Notes: a model not told the origin generated them from the sequence alone. A stretch of 64,000 nt of DNA from Agrypnia vestita (GCA_016648135.1 JADDOH010001545.1:186001-250000); one strand, 5' to 3'; counted from the first letter of the stretch, positions 42,281-52,671 are shown. Program-made: numbers and translations.

Positions 42281-42810
42281 TACTTAGATAGAAGAGGGAA
42301 TGTTGAGAAAGATATCGAGAGGAGAGTGACTGCGGGGAATAGGGTGAACGGAGCTTTGAACGCAATAATTTCTAAAACAAGTATGTCTACCGAGGCAAAA
42401 CTAGCGGTACATAATGGAATTCTGGTACCAACATGATGTATGGAAATGAAGCCTGGAGCTGGCAGAAGAGGAACGAAAGTAGACTGAATGCAGTGGAGAT
42501 GAGATCCCTTAGACAAATGTGTGACAAATCCATTTATGATAAAGAATGAAGATATTCAGAATGAATGTACCTAAAGCTGATCTTAGCATTAATAGAATTA
42601 AAGAGAGGGCGACGCGGAAGACGTGGCATGACCATCTGGTCAACATCTGGTAACAAGATATTAGAAGATGGTCCCGTTAGAAGCCTCAACAACAGGCGAG
42701 CTTGCATGCGAAGATGTATGAATGTGGATGAGGCGAGAGTTGTACAGAGAAGGGTGGTGCTCTATCCTCTCTGCCTACCACCACGGGGAAATGTGATACC
42801 CCACGGGTAA
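42281..42810 (+). pseudogene. RTE-type LINE, C-terminal region
   Basis: YLDRRGNVEKDIERRVTAGN, RVNGALNAIISKTSMSTEAK, LAVHNGILVPT, stop/frameshift, MYGNEAWSWQKRNESRLNAV, EMRSLRQMCDKSIYD, frameshift, then (from 42620) a GRRGR-x stretch, ILEDGPVRSLNNRRACMRRC and MNVDEARVVQRR. This is the post-RT region of an RTE-like LINE as commonly seen in butterflies and moths (RRACMKRLM-x-VDEAKEVCRDR, from memory). Two frameshifts and a stop make it inactive. Confidence 0.85.
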
Positions 42811-43279
42811 GTAAGTATCTAAGTACATTTTGTTTATTAGGGTATTTATTAGCTTACACGAATAAATACTCGACCGCATTATAAATGTGTCTTAAATATA
42901 CGCGAGGGGGGAATACTTCTGCTGACCCAATCCCCTGGCCTGCCTAGGTTTGGTTCATCTCCGTGCAATTTTGTACTGTAATGTTTTGTAATTTTCTACG
43001 GCTGCAACAATACTTCGTGCGAAAGAATGCAGACCCCAGTTTTCAATACCTACAATAGAAGGATCTAACGAATAATGCTCAAGATTAGCTGGATGTATGA
43101 AATAAAACCGAAGAAGCTCGGAGAAGGATGAACAAAGGCAAGGAAGAAACAAAATACCGCATTTCGCAAAATTGCAATTTTTCCAACTCATTACGAGACA
43201 CGCAAAAAAGTATCAGATTTTACGCGAGTCGAGGAAGGATTGGTGAACACGTGTGTCCGGGGGACCGCAAAACTTGTGA
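42811..43279. other. Spacer
   Basis: No gene recognised; CCAATCCCCTGGCCTGCC at 42929-42946 is a small GC patch. Confidence 0.4.
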
Positions 43280-43287
43280 CTGAAAAA

Positions 43288-43724
43288 TAGGGATGGGTAA
43301 AATATATCGACGATAAATATCGATATTTTTCAATAAAAATATCTATATATCGTCGATTTATTTTTTCGCGATATATCGAATATCGAATAAATATTCTGGG
43401 ATAACCGATATTTTTTTCTTGGGCGACTTTTTTAGTTTTGGTCATTTTTTTGGCGACCTTTTATTGGTTATCTTTTTCAGTTTATTTTTGGGTATCTTTT
43501 TTCGCTTTTTTTTCTTGCGACCTTTTTTGGTCATCGATATTTTTTCTCGGATAATCGATATATTTTTTCCTTTTTTTTTTTTTTTGGTCGCCAAAAGCTT
43601 ATTCCCCTTACATTTTTGAAAAAATAATAATATCGATATTGCAATGTATATCGATTATTTTCGATTCTTTTTAAAAATATCGATTCGATATATATCGATT
43701 TTTTTTTTCATTTACCCATCCCTA
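43288..43724. mobile_element. hAT-type MITE with perfect 8-bp target duplication (437 bp)
   Basis: Ends TAGGGATGGGTAAA and TTTACCCATCCCTA are exact inverted repeats. The 8-bp direct repeat CTGAAAAA flanks it (43280-43287 and 43725-43732), diagnostic of hAT transposition. The arms are rich in ATCGATA/ATATCG words and the centre is a T-rich tract with repeated GGCGACCTTTTT-like words. No coding capacity. Confidence 0.92.
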
Positions 43725-44125
43725 CTGAAAAATGTGCCACGCTGGTTTGGACAGACCACGGCCGTCAAAAAATAATCATACCCGCCATAATAGCCCACAT
43801 CCGGTGACCGGATACGACAAGAAGAAGATTTCCGTTATTGTTCAATTTATTCATTTTTGTTGGCGCTTTTTTAGACATGAATATGACTTCATTTGTTACT
43901 TTTCTAGGTTAAGAATTTTATTCTGTATAGAATGATGTGGATGTGTGTACGAGTATATACATACTTTGTCCATTATTTACTTTTTACTTCGTAAGCCAAG
44001 ATCTTTGTATGTAACACCAATACATGTTAGTCAAACAAAAATAGAAAATATTGATTTTCAGACGTATTCTAGTATATATGTTACATAATTCGGAAGAATA
44101 TTGCATAATATTTCACTTTAATATA

Positions 44126-44464
44126 TCAGCTACGAAATCTTGCATTCTGTGTCATGGAAAGGATCATGTCATGAAAAGATGTCTCTAGCATAATCGCTTC
44201 AAATATCTGAAAGAAAAGTAGAACATTTAAGCAACTTTTTAATTTTTGATATTGTGTGGATGTCGTTACGCTGGAATTGGAGAACGTTGCATTGTGTAAA
44301 CTGATCGATTTAGCCGGTTCATACAGGTCATAAGCCCTGGCCTGCCCTATAAAATCTTCCATACATATTTCCCACACAAATAGCTTCGTCACTGCGAGAC
44401 TTCTATAATTTCTTTTAATTAATAAAAGTGTTGAATTTAAAACAAATAATTCACAACTATACAA
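44126..44464 (-). other. Open minus-strand stretch over a local duplication
   Basis: 112 codons open on the minus strand but without domain or consistent codon use. It overlaps one unit of the tandem duplication at 44328-44622, so it is probably not a gene. Confidence 0.2.
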
Positions 44465-44622
44465 ATATTTTCCATATGATTATTATGTAATGCATCGTTA
44501 ATGCTAACATTGGATTAATTATAAGCCCCGTGGTCACCCTATATTGACTTCCATACGTGTTTCCCTTATAAAATAGCTTCGTCTCTATGAGACTATAATT
44601 TATCTTAATTAATGGTTATTGA
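44328..44622. repeat. Imperfect tandem duplication, ~190-bp unit
   Basis: CATAAGCCCTGGCCTGCCCT, CTTCCATACATATTTCCCAC, ATAGCTTCGTCACTGCGAGA recur as TATAAGCCCCGTGGTCACCC, CTTCCATACGTGTTTCCCTT, ATAGCTTCGTCTCTATGAGA. Confidence 0.75.
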
Positions 44623-44639
44623 TTGTTATTGTGTTCTTA

Positions 44640-45550
44640 GAACGTATATAAAATATTGTTATAAATCTTACTTAAATTGTGTTTGTTCTTTCTGGAATTT
44701 TTATAAACATAATGTTAATTATATTTACAAAAGTTTTAAATCTGTCTTTTTGGACGTTTTGTGGGACTAGATATTATAAAATGTAAAAAAATTAATAGAA
44801 AATTAAAAAAAAAAATACCTTTTGTTTAAACACGGCATTTTCAAAATAGAAAGTCGAAATTCCAAGATCAGATTTACTAGTTAGGTTTACAAAGAAATGC
44901 GTATTTTCTTTCTACCTTCTGAACCCTAAATGATAATGCCAGGGTAAATGACATAATCTAACATTGTTGGTGGCGTGTTCGACCACTCCATTAGGCGTCT
45001 GTATGTCTACGTGGGATATTTATTTATTTTTTTAAAGTTCAATCGATAAAATAGACAAAAGTATTAAATTCATGTTTTTACAAATGGGAATAAATGCGTC
45101 TTGTAATTTTTACACTTTTCCATATTATTTTGTAAGCAAGTTTGATAAATTAATCGTTTAGATCGCCCTTGTTGAAGTATAACTTTTACGGAAAGCGGCA
45201 ATCCAAGAATCTTTTAGAAAATTCCGATCAAATATCTTCTCTTTTTCAAGAATACACAATGCAGACACGATAAATAGATTAATTAGAAATCATTAATAAA
45301 TAGTAGTGATAAAAAACTGTTCCCTTTAGGTCTTTTTTGCTTTCCAATCTCAGTATATAAATTAAACAAGTAAATCAACAAAAAAATTTAATACCTAATG
45401 CTTGTTTTATTCGCTATCTTTGCGATCACCATTCAGTGTCCAAATAATTTCGATTAAACGTTACTTTATTATTATTCATTTTCCATATATAATTTTAAAA
45501 ATATTTTGATTGTCTGTACTTAGATTTTTAAATTTAATTTTTGTTGGTGT
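44640..45550. other. Spacer, AT-rich
   Basis: No gene, repeat or structure recognised. Confidence 0.5.
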
Positions 45551-45556
45551 ACAATT

Positions 45557-45600
45557 GTATTCTGACGAAGGGGCCATAGGCCTTGAAACATGTTGATATT
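45557..45600 (+). ncRNA. Second hammerhead-like motif (Penelope-like tail)
   Basis: GTATT, CTGACGA core, stem II AGGG/CCTT extended by CC/GG around ATA with one bulged G, GAA, a minimal ACATGT stem III, T at the cleavage position, and GATAT pairing with GTATT (stem I, with G-U wobbles). Downstream text (AAGTGGTGAAAACTAAG) matches the tail order of 16468-16640 (ATAGTGGTGAGAACAAAG), so both are ends of related elements although the primary sequence of stem II differs completely. Compensating stem II changes support a conserved fold. Confidence 0.5.
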
Positions 45601-45660
45601 TTCAATATAAGTAAGTGGTGAAAACTAAGTTTATTTTACTAATTATATTAATAATATCAT
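45601..45660 (+). repeat. Penelope-like tail continuation
   Basis: TTTCAATATAAGTAAGTGGT, GAAAACTAAGTTTATTTTAC follows the hammerhead-like core and parallels the outer part of the palindrome at 16468-16640. Confidence 0.45.
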
Positions 45661-45724
45661 CACAAAATTATTTTGCTATTTTTGAAGAATAAGTAATGTT
45701 AACTAGTGCTATCAAAATAAAACT

Positions 45725-45815
45725 AACTTCGTGGTACCCTGGAGCGAGATTCGGATCCACGACCACTACTAAGTCACTAGGCGAGTGTCTTATTCACTAG
45801 ACTAACGAGCTACTC
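45725..45815 (-). repeat. tRNA-derived SINE head, copy 1
   Basis: Minus strand: GAGTAGCTCGTTAGTCTAGT (A-box region), GACACTCGCCTAGTGA, and GGATCCGAATCTC (B-box-like), then CCAGGGTACCACGAAGTTAG. Aligns along its length with 51771-51900 on the plus strand. Spacing of the boxes fits an RNA polymerase III promoter. Confidence 0.7.
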
Positions 45816-46276
45816 TTTCATTCGTTGTTTTCTTCTATCAGTACATAAACATTCTCTCGTGTCATTCGGTAACGATGCGCTTGTGATAAAATAAATTGTG
45901 GATACCGTAAGCGATAATGGGTGGCGAGGACGCGAGAAGCGGTTGTGAAGGTGCAGTGCCCGCGATCGAAGACCATTACTCCGCCGTGAATGCTCCTACC
46001 GCATTTCACCAGTCACGGCAGAATTGATTTTTTAAAAACATTTTCATATGAAAAGCCTATTTTCATTGACCTAAAAACAATAATTTAGAATTTTTTAGTA
46101 TAAAATTCATTCTATTTTGGTTGCTACCGTAATAAAATACGCCTTTTTAGGAACTTAGCTCATAATTATTTGTGTAATAATAACCTAAAGAAGAGGCGTG
46201 ATGATTTAATTCCCGAAATGGAATATTAAAGAATACACGCGTAATATATTATACATAATACAAAATATATCAATTC

Positions 46277-46351
46277 GCAAATACAACACTATATTAGACG
46301 TTCTATGACAGAACGAATGTTCTAGAATGTCTAATATAATGTTGTACTTGC
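46277..46351. repeat. Near-perfect 29-bp hairpin
   Basis: GCAAATACAACACTATATTA GACGTTCTA pairs at 26 of 29 positions with the inverted right arm, around a 15-nt loop. ACACTATATTAGA is shared with the Penelope-like palindrome at 16488-16502, so it may be a decayed, shortened relative of that tail; the size also resembles a microRNA precursor. Confidence 0.75.
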
Positions 46352-46424
46352 CAGAGATTACATGAACGAGAGAAAACAATATGAAGAGAGTAGCATCTGC
46401 CAAATACATGGCAAGATCGGACAA

Positions 46425-46560
46425 ACCAAATATTAAAGAATGGTCCTAATGAAAAACTTCAACAACAACAAGAAGAATGTGCTTTTGAAGATGCATGAAA
46501 GTGGACAAGGCAAAAGTGATATGCCAGGACAGAAGACGTTTGATAATTGAGGTACGTACT
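46425..46560 (+). pseudogene. RTE-type LINE scrap
   Basis: Short frames reading LKNGPNEKLQQQ and, one frame over, RCMKVDKAKVICQDRRR parallel ILEDGPVRSL and RCMNVDEARVVQRRV of the LINE at 42281-42810. About 40 codons, frameshifted. Confidence 0.55.
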
Positions 46561-46787
46561 TTTGGAACCATGCACGTACCTACATATGGTTACTGTCGCC
46601 TTCAGAGTACCTACTCCCTATCTATCTACACACTGATTAAGATGGCGCTTCCGTTTCTTAAAGCGTTCATGTAACCTTCCCGTACCTGTCGATTTCCTGT
46701 TATATAAGTTATAGGTATAACCTACTGTTATATGAAAACGAAGCCTTTCAGGTCAGGTGGAATAAGCAAGGTGATCTAGTTTCCCGA

Positions 46788-47123
46788 ATGTTTCACATTG
46801 AGCGCTCTAAATTTCGATCGTCCATATTTACGGCAAATTGCTTACGCAGATACATAATCTGTGACCTTCCCAATGGCAATCCAATAACTGGCTCCTTCAG
46901 TTTGAAATTTACGCACGTAGGTATTTGTGCAACGAAATTGAAACACACGCGCAGTACTTATACCCGCATTTTTAACTATATTTGGATAAAAATAATATTA
47001 ACAATAATTTTAACTACGTTTTTAGCGGTCTTTGTGTGTATAAATAACCCTGGTAGCGTATTAAAGATTGGCTTGGATAGCTATGTAAAGAAAATATTTT
47101 ATTGTATTGTGATGCTTCGGTAA
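46788..47123 (+). CDS. Hypothetical 111-codon ORF with one membrane-like segment
   Basis: MFHIERSKFRSSIFTANCLR at the start, a hydrophobic run IKIILTIILTTFLAVFVCI at about residues 66-84, and a short tail. No domain recognised, no splice signals or conserved neighbours. Could be an exon of a receptor-like gene or, more likely, a chance frame. Confidence 0.2.
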   Translation: MFHIERSKFRSSIFTANCLRRYIICDLPNGNPITGSFSLKFTHVGICATKLKHTRSTYTRIFNYIWIKIILTIILTTFLAVFVCINNPGSVLKIGLDSYVKKIFYCIVMLR

Positions 47124-47165
47124 CAGTGCTGTCAACTGACTAATGCCGGCGACTATACACATATA

Positions 47166-47587
47166 ATATCTCTTAAATTCAATTTTGAATATAAAATATT
47201 CTTTACACTTTGGGTGAAATGTCGACAGTTACAGAGATAAGCCACATCAAAGTTTTTTTTTTAATACTTTTTGACTTATCTTTTGTATAATGTTCGAATA
47301 AAAATTCATTCACTTTGATGCAAATAAAATTATTTAAAATTTCTGCACAGTTTTAATCATTTTAATTATCTTGTATGAAAGCGAATTAATTATTAATATT
47401 CGGTATAAATTACTTTCACGATAGTCTAAAGTTTTACAAAAGAGAAATCAGAAATATTGAAAAAAATGCAAACTTTGATGTCGTGTGTCGACATTTTTCA
47501 CCCTAAGTGTAGAGAATATTTTCTATTCAAAATTGAATGAAGAAGACACCTCCAAAGTTTTGTTATTGGCTACGAGACTTTTTGTAT
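47166..47587. repeat. Foldback family B copy
   Basis: AATTTTGAATATAAAATATT, CTTTGGGTGAAATGTCGACA, the inner pairing words and a right arm ending GTTATTGGCTACGAGACTTT. The outermost left end has diverged. Confidence 0.65.
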
Positions 47588-48243
47588 ATATACATAATAA
47601 AAGTTGGATCATTTATATAGCGCCGTTTTCGTGAGTACTCACCTCAAGGGCGCTTCATACAAAACAACTTACTGACTAAAAACACTTATTTACTATTACA
47701 TACTTATTCACTAGATGACATGCAAAAATGGAATTAACATTTAAAACTATAATAGTTGGGAGTGCTAGAATGAATATTTTCGCGGAGTGCATATTAGGAG
47801 TGATAAACATTACGTAGTGTTGTAACGGTCTGATTCTATAGGATTTATACGATTATCCTAACAAATGCGTCTTTAGTTATTTCCGTACACCATTATTTTC
47901 TTTTACATTTTAATTTAAAAGCAGTTTTTCAAAATGAAAACCTTGGAAATGTGCGCTCTCGTGAAACATGGCTTCCTTGGACAAAACGGGTTTGTTTTGG
48001 ATGTTATCAGTATTATATTCATTAATACGAAAAGCACGTGGCGGTGCGGCCGTGACGTGCGTAACAAGTTCCTGGCATCAATGCAAGTATTTTCTTAGAG
48101 TTCATTAATAGTTACGATTCTCATTTCCCTCTTTTACGTATCGCCAAAAGTTATAGTATTATTCATTGAACTGTAGTATTATTGAAAAAACTGGTAGTTA
48201 CTAAATGGTGTTTTTTTCATATCCCAATTATAATAATTACGTT
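47588..48243. other. Spacer
   Basis: TATAGCGCCGTTTTCGTGAG ... CTCAAGGGCGCTT at 47617-47656 is a small inverted GCGCC pair. Otherwise AT-rich and featureless. Confidence 0.4.
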
Positions 48244-48245
48244 GT

Positions 48246-48276
48246 CTGTCCATCCGTCCGTCCGTCTATCCGTCGT
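48246..48276. repeat. (CCGT)n microsatellite
   Basis: CTGTCCATCCGTCCGTCCGT then CTATCCGTCG: seven imperfect tetranucleotide units. Confidence 0.85.
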
Positions 48277-48616
48277 AACTTCGTGTAAAGTCCGTAAATT
48301 TTTAAGACTTCTTTTTCTTCCTTTTTATAAATAAATAATTACTTATTCTTTAGGAACCGACGTGTAAAAGTACCGTCATTTTCGACAGGTTACAGGTAGT
48401 TTACTACTAAATGAGTTTCCTCTACCAACCTCCCATTGCATACCGAGCTCTGTCTTAGTCGGAGTTTCAGCAGTTGGCGCTTCTTCAGCGCCACCTGCTT
48501 TCCTTCACTCTTGTGCGATCCCCGTGGTAAAGATTTCACCTTATTCTTAGTAGTGATGATTTGATTAGTGATGATAAATGATTTTTCGCAATTCAACCGA
48601 CAATTATTAGTACTGG

Positions 48617-48932
48617 GTAGTGATGGTCAAACCGTTATTTCTGGTACAGTTATTTTGGGATTTGTATCTGATTGTACCAATGATTGGTAACTGAGATTTA
48701 ACTGTTATTTAGTGCCGATGGTTACCGGCGAATTGTGAAAAATCAGTTGCCAATCATCAATGCAATTAGATACAAATCTCAAAAAACGTTTAGTGTGTCA
48801 TCGGTTAAAACATCATCAAATTACGTCCCAGTTACCAATGATTGATACAAATAGATATAAATCTCAAATAACAGTAGATACCTACCATATGTTAAAATTA
48901 AAGTTAAAATAACGGTTTGGGAGACGAGTGCA
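48617..48932. repeat. Foldback element with CAAACCGTTATTT ends
   Basis: GTAGTGATGGTCAAACCGTT at left; inverted right end CGTCTCCCAAACCGTTATTT. Internal inverted pairs: GATTTGTATCTGATTG with TGCAATTAGATACAAATC, and ACCAATGATTGGTAAC with GTTGCCAATCATCAATG, giving several nested hairpins. Part of this sequence recurs at 29283-29335. Confidence 0.7.
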
Positions 48933-49379
48933 ATTTTTTATTTGTCGTACCCTAGGACGAATAAAAAATTGACAATAATACTCAATTGTTTGTCAAAAAT
49001 GTAGTATTAAAAAAATCATAAACTTATAAGAATACAACGTAGTTGAGCTGCTAAAAATATGCAAGATGTATGCATACATTTACTCACTTCCGGATCGTTC
49101 AGGTCAGAGACGCACAACGAGCAACGAACTGACGAGAACAGTTTTTTAATTTGAAATACAAAGAACATTCAAAGGAGAAACTTCGTTTATACACCCGTGG
49201 ACAAAAAAAAATTCGCATTTAGCTTCTTTCGCAAATTTTAAACAAACCAGATTTTATTTCTAAGAAATCGTTTTACTGTCGCCTTTGGGTTTTATTTATC
49301 ACGGTTTGTATTAGCTACATATTTGCAGTACCTACAGTTTTAAAAGTTGCGAAGTGTTGTGGTTGCATAAATGTCGCTA
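48933..49379. other. Spacer
   Basis: CGGATCGTTCAGGTCAGAGA, CGCACAACGAGCAACGAACT at 49092-49131 is GC-richer but unassigned. CACCCGTGGACAAAAAAAAA at 49193 could be the left end of the Tc1-like remnant that follows. Confidence 0.4.
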
Positions 49380-49645
49380 ACAATGGAAAATTGGAAGTAA
49401 ATGTCTATCACGATTACATCGAAAATTACATGTCGCATTAAAATTTTTCAAATAGAGATATTTCTCGTAGAGTCGGGTCTTCTGTGAGGAAGTTATTAAA
49501 AAAAATGTGAAACTGGTTCTCTGGAGCGGAGAAGAGTAACCGTTAGAGAAGATAGATTGATTGCTAAGTTGGTTACGCAGAATCGTTTTTTTTACCTACC
49601 AAAAAGAATTTCGTTAGTAATAAAGAAAAAAGGCGATATGACTAA
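49380..49645 (+). pseudogene. Tc1-like transposase N-terminal remnant
   Basis: NFSNRDISRRVGSSVRKLLK (helix-turn-helix: R-D-I-x-RRVG-x-S) and, after a frameshift, VTVREDRLIAKLVTQNRFF, YLPKRISLVIKKKGD. This matches the paired-like DNA-binding region of Tc1 transposases ('I...RRVG.S...V...L', then 'RT...DR.I..L...NRF'). Stops and frameshifts; catalytic part missing. Confidence 0.65.
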
Positions 49646-50589
49646 ATATTATATTTTTTGCAAATACCTAAAAATGCGTTAAGCTAAGTATATCCTCTAC
49701 AAATGTATTCAAGAATTTATTAGATCTGTTTGGTTTTAAAAGTCGCCCTTCCGTAAATGAACCGTTTTGGATCCGAGTTGTGGCCTACCCGATAAATAAT
49801 ACTACTTTATAGTATAATAATATCTGAATCGTTTATTTCTTAATTTTGTTTGCAAACATTACTTATGCATCAGGTATATATCTAGATTAAAATATAAAAA
49901 TATCTGTAAAAAAATACTTAATAAATGATTTTTGCATGTACTACAGGACTGTACAGAGTTTTGTTTTAAATATATATTTTCCAGGCCGGTCAAACTATTT
50001 ATTTAAATTATTAATTAATTTAATTACTGGTCATTGCTGTGTCCGTTGTGAAAATGTCGCGTTTATTTTTAGGTGTTGAGAAAAAAAATATTTTGGGATT
50101 ATTTTTATTCCTAAAACCTTTTAACCTCGTTCAAGACAGGGATGTTTTCGCATAAAATAAAACATCATTCGTGTATAAACTCACACAATTATTATTGAGG
50201 CACGCCATATTATTTACTACAATAGAAGTGCCTGGTTATATGCTAAATGTCGAACACATAATTGACCTGCAATTTAAATCTATTACCATGATTGCACCTA
50301 TTAAGTTAGTACGACTTCACATAACCTTGGCGCTGTACCGCTTCCGATATCATAGTCTTGTTCTCAATTATTACAACTAGATCACAAGATTTTAAATATA
50401 ATTTTTCATTGACATTCAAAAATCTCTGTAGTAAAAATGTTACATATATAATAGATGGCCGACGTATTCAATTTTGTAAGGCTTAATAATAATATTAAGC
50501 TATAATACAACGATCAATACAGAAATCTTTATATTTAATTTTCAAATGTGTTTAAGGCATTTATTTTTTCCCTGTCAAATGTGAGGCAT
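49646..50589. other. Spacer, AT-rich
   Basis: No gene or repeat recognised. A 69-codon frame at 50171-50380 shows no domain. Confidence 0.45.
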
Positions 50590-50624
50590 ATATTTTTCTA
50601 GATTTTTTCTATGTATCTATCATT

Positions 50625-51000
50625 ATCATCATCAACATACAACCTTGGTGGGTCTTAGCCTCCTCAAGAGTCTTCCTCCACTCATCTCGGTTTAGGAAGA
50701 CCTTGAGTTCAGCAGAAATTTGATGCTTGATGCTCGGACATTCTCTCCACATGACCCAGCCACCGAAGTCTTCTCAGTTTTATAAATTTTGTGACGTTTG
50801 GCTTCTTAAACAGAGTATAGACCTCATTGTTGTAACGTCTTCGCCAAAGTCTATTTTCTAGAACCGGTCCGAAGATACGCCTCAAAATTTTCATTTCAAA
50901 AACGTCCAGTGCTCGCTCATTCCTCTTAGATAGTACCCACGTCCCAGCTGCGTACGTACGTACGTATCTATCTAAGTATAAAATTGTACAGAAATGAACT
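50625..51000 (-). pseudogene. RTE-type LINE C-terminal fragment
   Basis: Minus strand: YAAGTWVLSKRNERALDVFE, MKILRRIFGPVLENRLWRRR, YNNEVYTLFKKPNVTKFIKL, RRLRWLGHVERMSEHQ, then a frameshift into NRDEWRKTLEEAKTHQG and the end. The ETW-x-L...ERALD-x-FE-x-K-x-LR-x-IFGP...WRRRYN-x-E-x-Y...RLRWLGHV-x-RM order is a standard RTE-like LINE C terminus. One of the best preserved fragments in the window. Confidence 0.88.
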
Positions 51001-51190
51001 AGACACTTTATGAAGCAGTTAAAGTATTTATTCATGAATAATTAAATGCCCTAGTAAACAAAACGCACTTTGGACAACAGGACGTTGTTTTTTTAATTTT
51101 AAAAAATTTCGTCCCAAACTGAGCCTCTTCAAGTAAAAATGTATTTTTGTAATACAACGCGACTTATTTACTAAGAAATTATACTTTTTA

Positions 51191-51251
51191 AGAGATATAT
51201 AATTTGATATATATTATATAAAAGGCTATATAATATATATCAAATTATATA
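51191..51251. repeat. Perfect 27-bp AT palindrome
   Basis: GATATATAATTTGATATATA TTATATA, a short spacer (AAAAGGC), and the exact reverse complement. Could extrude as a cruciform. Confidence 0.9.
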
Positions 51252-51519
51252 TCATAATAGTTTCAAAGTTTACAAGCAATTTTTTTAAACAAGTCAAACG
51301 TATTAAAACCAGCCTTGGAACCAAACCGTGTACTGAGAAATTTACGTTAGGTCATGTCAATATATTTTGATGGCCTGTGGTATCTATCTATTTTAGTCGA
51401 AATTCTTTGTAATACCCAAAATGTTGTCTCTGTTGTCGTCTTGTTTTTCTTGTTTCGTCTTTATTGTCGTATTGTCAGAAATAAAAAAGATGAACGTATC
51501 AAATCTAGATCACATTAAA

Positions 51520-51720
51520 TCAATTATTTATTTACATATTCTTACACTAGATTGATACACCATATATACATATTATGCCTGTTGCTAGAGCAGGCCGAAG
51601 ACACTTGTAATTGGGACAGTGAACAGTGTTTTAACTAATAATATATATTTTTTATGTATCTTGTACTCAATATTATGTTAGTGTCTCGTTAATAATATAA
51701 AAAAGAAATAAAAAAAACGT
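51520..51720. repeat. Dispersed repeat, LINE 3'-end-like, copy 1
   Basis: AAATCAATTATTTATTTACA, TTGCTAGAGCAGGCCGAAGA, CACTTGTAATTGGGACAGTG, TTTTTTATGTATCTTGTACT, GTTAGTGTCTCGTT. The same sequence order occurs at 57405-57595. The conserved short open piece and AT tail suggest the 3' end of a non-LTR element, not proven. Confidence 0.65.
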
Positions 51721-51770
51721 AAATCTATGTTTATTTAGATAATAATATTACGAGAAATTCTTTTAATGTA

Positions 51771-51900
51771 GAGTAGCTTGTTGGTCTTCTGGTTAGGACA
51801 CTTGCCTCGTGATCCAAAAGTGATCCACGGGTTCGAACTTCACTCCAGACCAGGAAGTTAGTCCTATTTTCATAGCACAAGCGTTTAGTTTAGTTGGAAA
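51771..51900 (+). repeat. tRNA-derived SINE, copy 2
   Basis: GAGTAGCTTGTTGGTCTTCT (A box), GGTTAGGACACTTGCCTCGT, then GGGTTCGAACTTC (B box) and CCAGACCAGGAAGTTAGTCC. Better preserved boxes than the copy at 45725-45815. The tRNA-like part ends near 51848. Confidence 0.75.
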
Positions 51901-52671
51901 TTAGTAAGAATATTGATGTGACACGTATTCTGTGTTCGCAGCTGTATTTAAAAAAATCTAAGAATCACTTAACTCGAACTAAGATTTTTAAAAGTTAAAA
52001 AATCAACACACGATTTTTATTATATTATTAACTGATGATATAATCTGCCGAAACCATCGTCCTGGTTTGGATAGTAAAAATATGTAACTCTTAAAGTCGT
52101 GTGTTATTTTATAATTAAAAAAATTAAAAATGGAGTTCTCTACAATAAATAACGTCAGTTTACAAAAAATTAAAATATCGAACTAAGATATTTGACGCTA
52201 AAACTTTATTACGAAAAAGTGTAAAGGTGATATACTGTAAAATATGTTTATATCTAATAATGCCAAGTTGCATTGATTCAGGACGGGACAGGACGTGCAG
52301 TATTGACAACGGTTTAACCTTTCTTAATGATCACTGAAGAGTGATGACATAATCAAATCAATTTAATCAAAATTCAATATTGCAATTGAATAACACTTGA
52401 AATTCGTCTTGAATTATGGATCACTCGGCCCGACCGTAAGTGTGTTACTGGCACAGTTACGTTAAATAAAGTAGCATCGGTCTTCATCGTGCACTCCAAG
52501 TGGTTGCAACTTGCAGTGGATGATTGGATAATTGATCATCAATTGCTTTGACTTCGCATGTGGATCGCATCTGTATCCACAATGACATGACGTTCAGAAT
52601 AAATTATTTATTAATCAGCCCACTGCAGGCAGCTGGTCAACCATATTACTTACGACCTTCCTTCTTGAAGG
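51901..52671. other. Spacer
   Basis: AACACACGATTTTTATTATA at 52010 and the inverted AACACACGACTTT at 52090-52102 form a weak inverted pair around CTGATGATATAATCTGCCGA AAC, another possible Penelope-tail relative. Otherwise no feature. Confidence 0.35.

Noticed and set aside
47617..47656. TATAGCGCC ... GGCGCTT inverted pair
   Set aside because: Only a 5-bp core pairs well; too short to be called an element.
48390..48596. Minus-strand 68-codon basic ORF (KSLPRGSHKSEGKQVALKKR) with a donor-like GTATGC
   Set aside because: No domain, no acceptor, and stop-free length expected by chance; not strong enough to call.
52022..52050. CTGATGA ... GAAAC resembling a hammerhead core
   Set aside because: No stem II or stem I pairing could be formed, unlike the motifs at 16.5 and 45.6 kb.
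52418..52430. GGATCACTCGGC, matching the start of insect 5.8S rRNA
   Set aside because: Only 12 bases match and neighbouring sequence does not continue as 5.8S; treated as chance.
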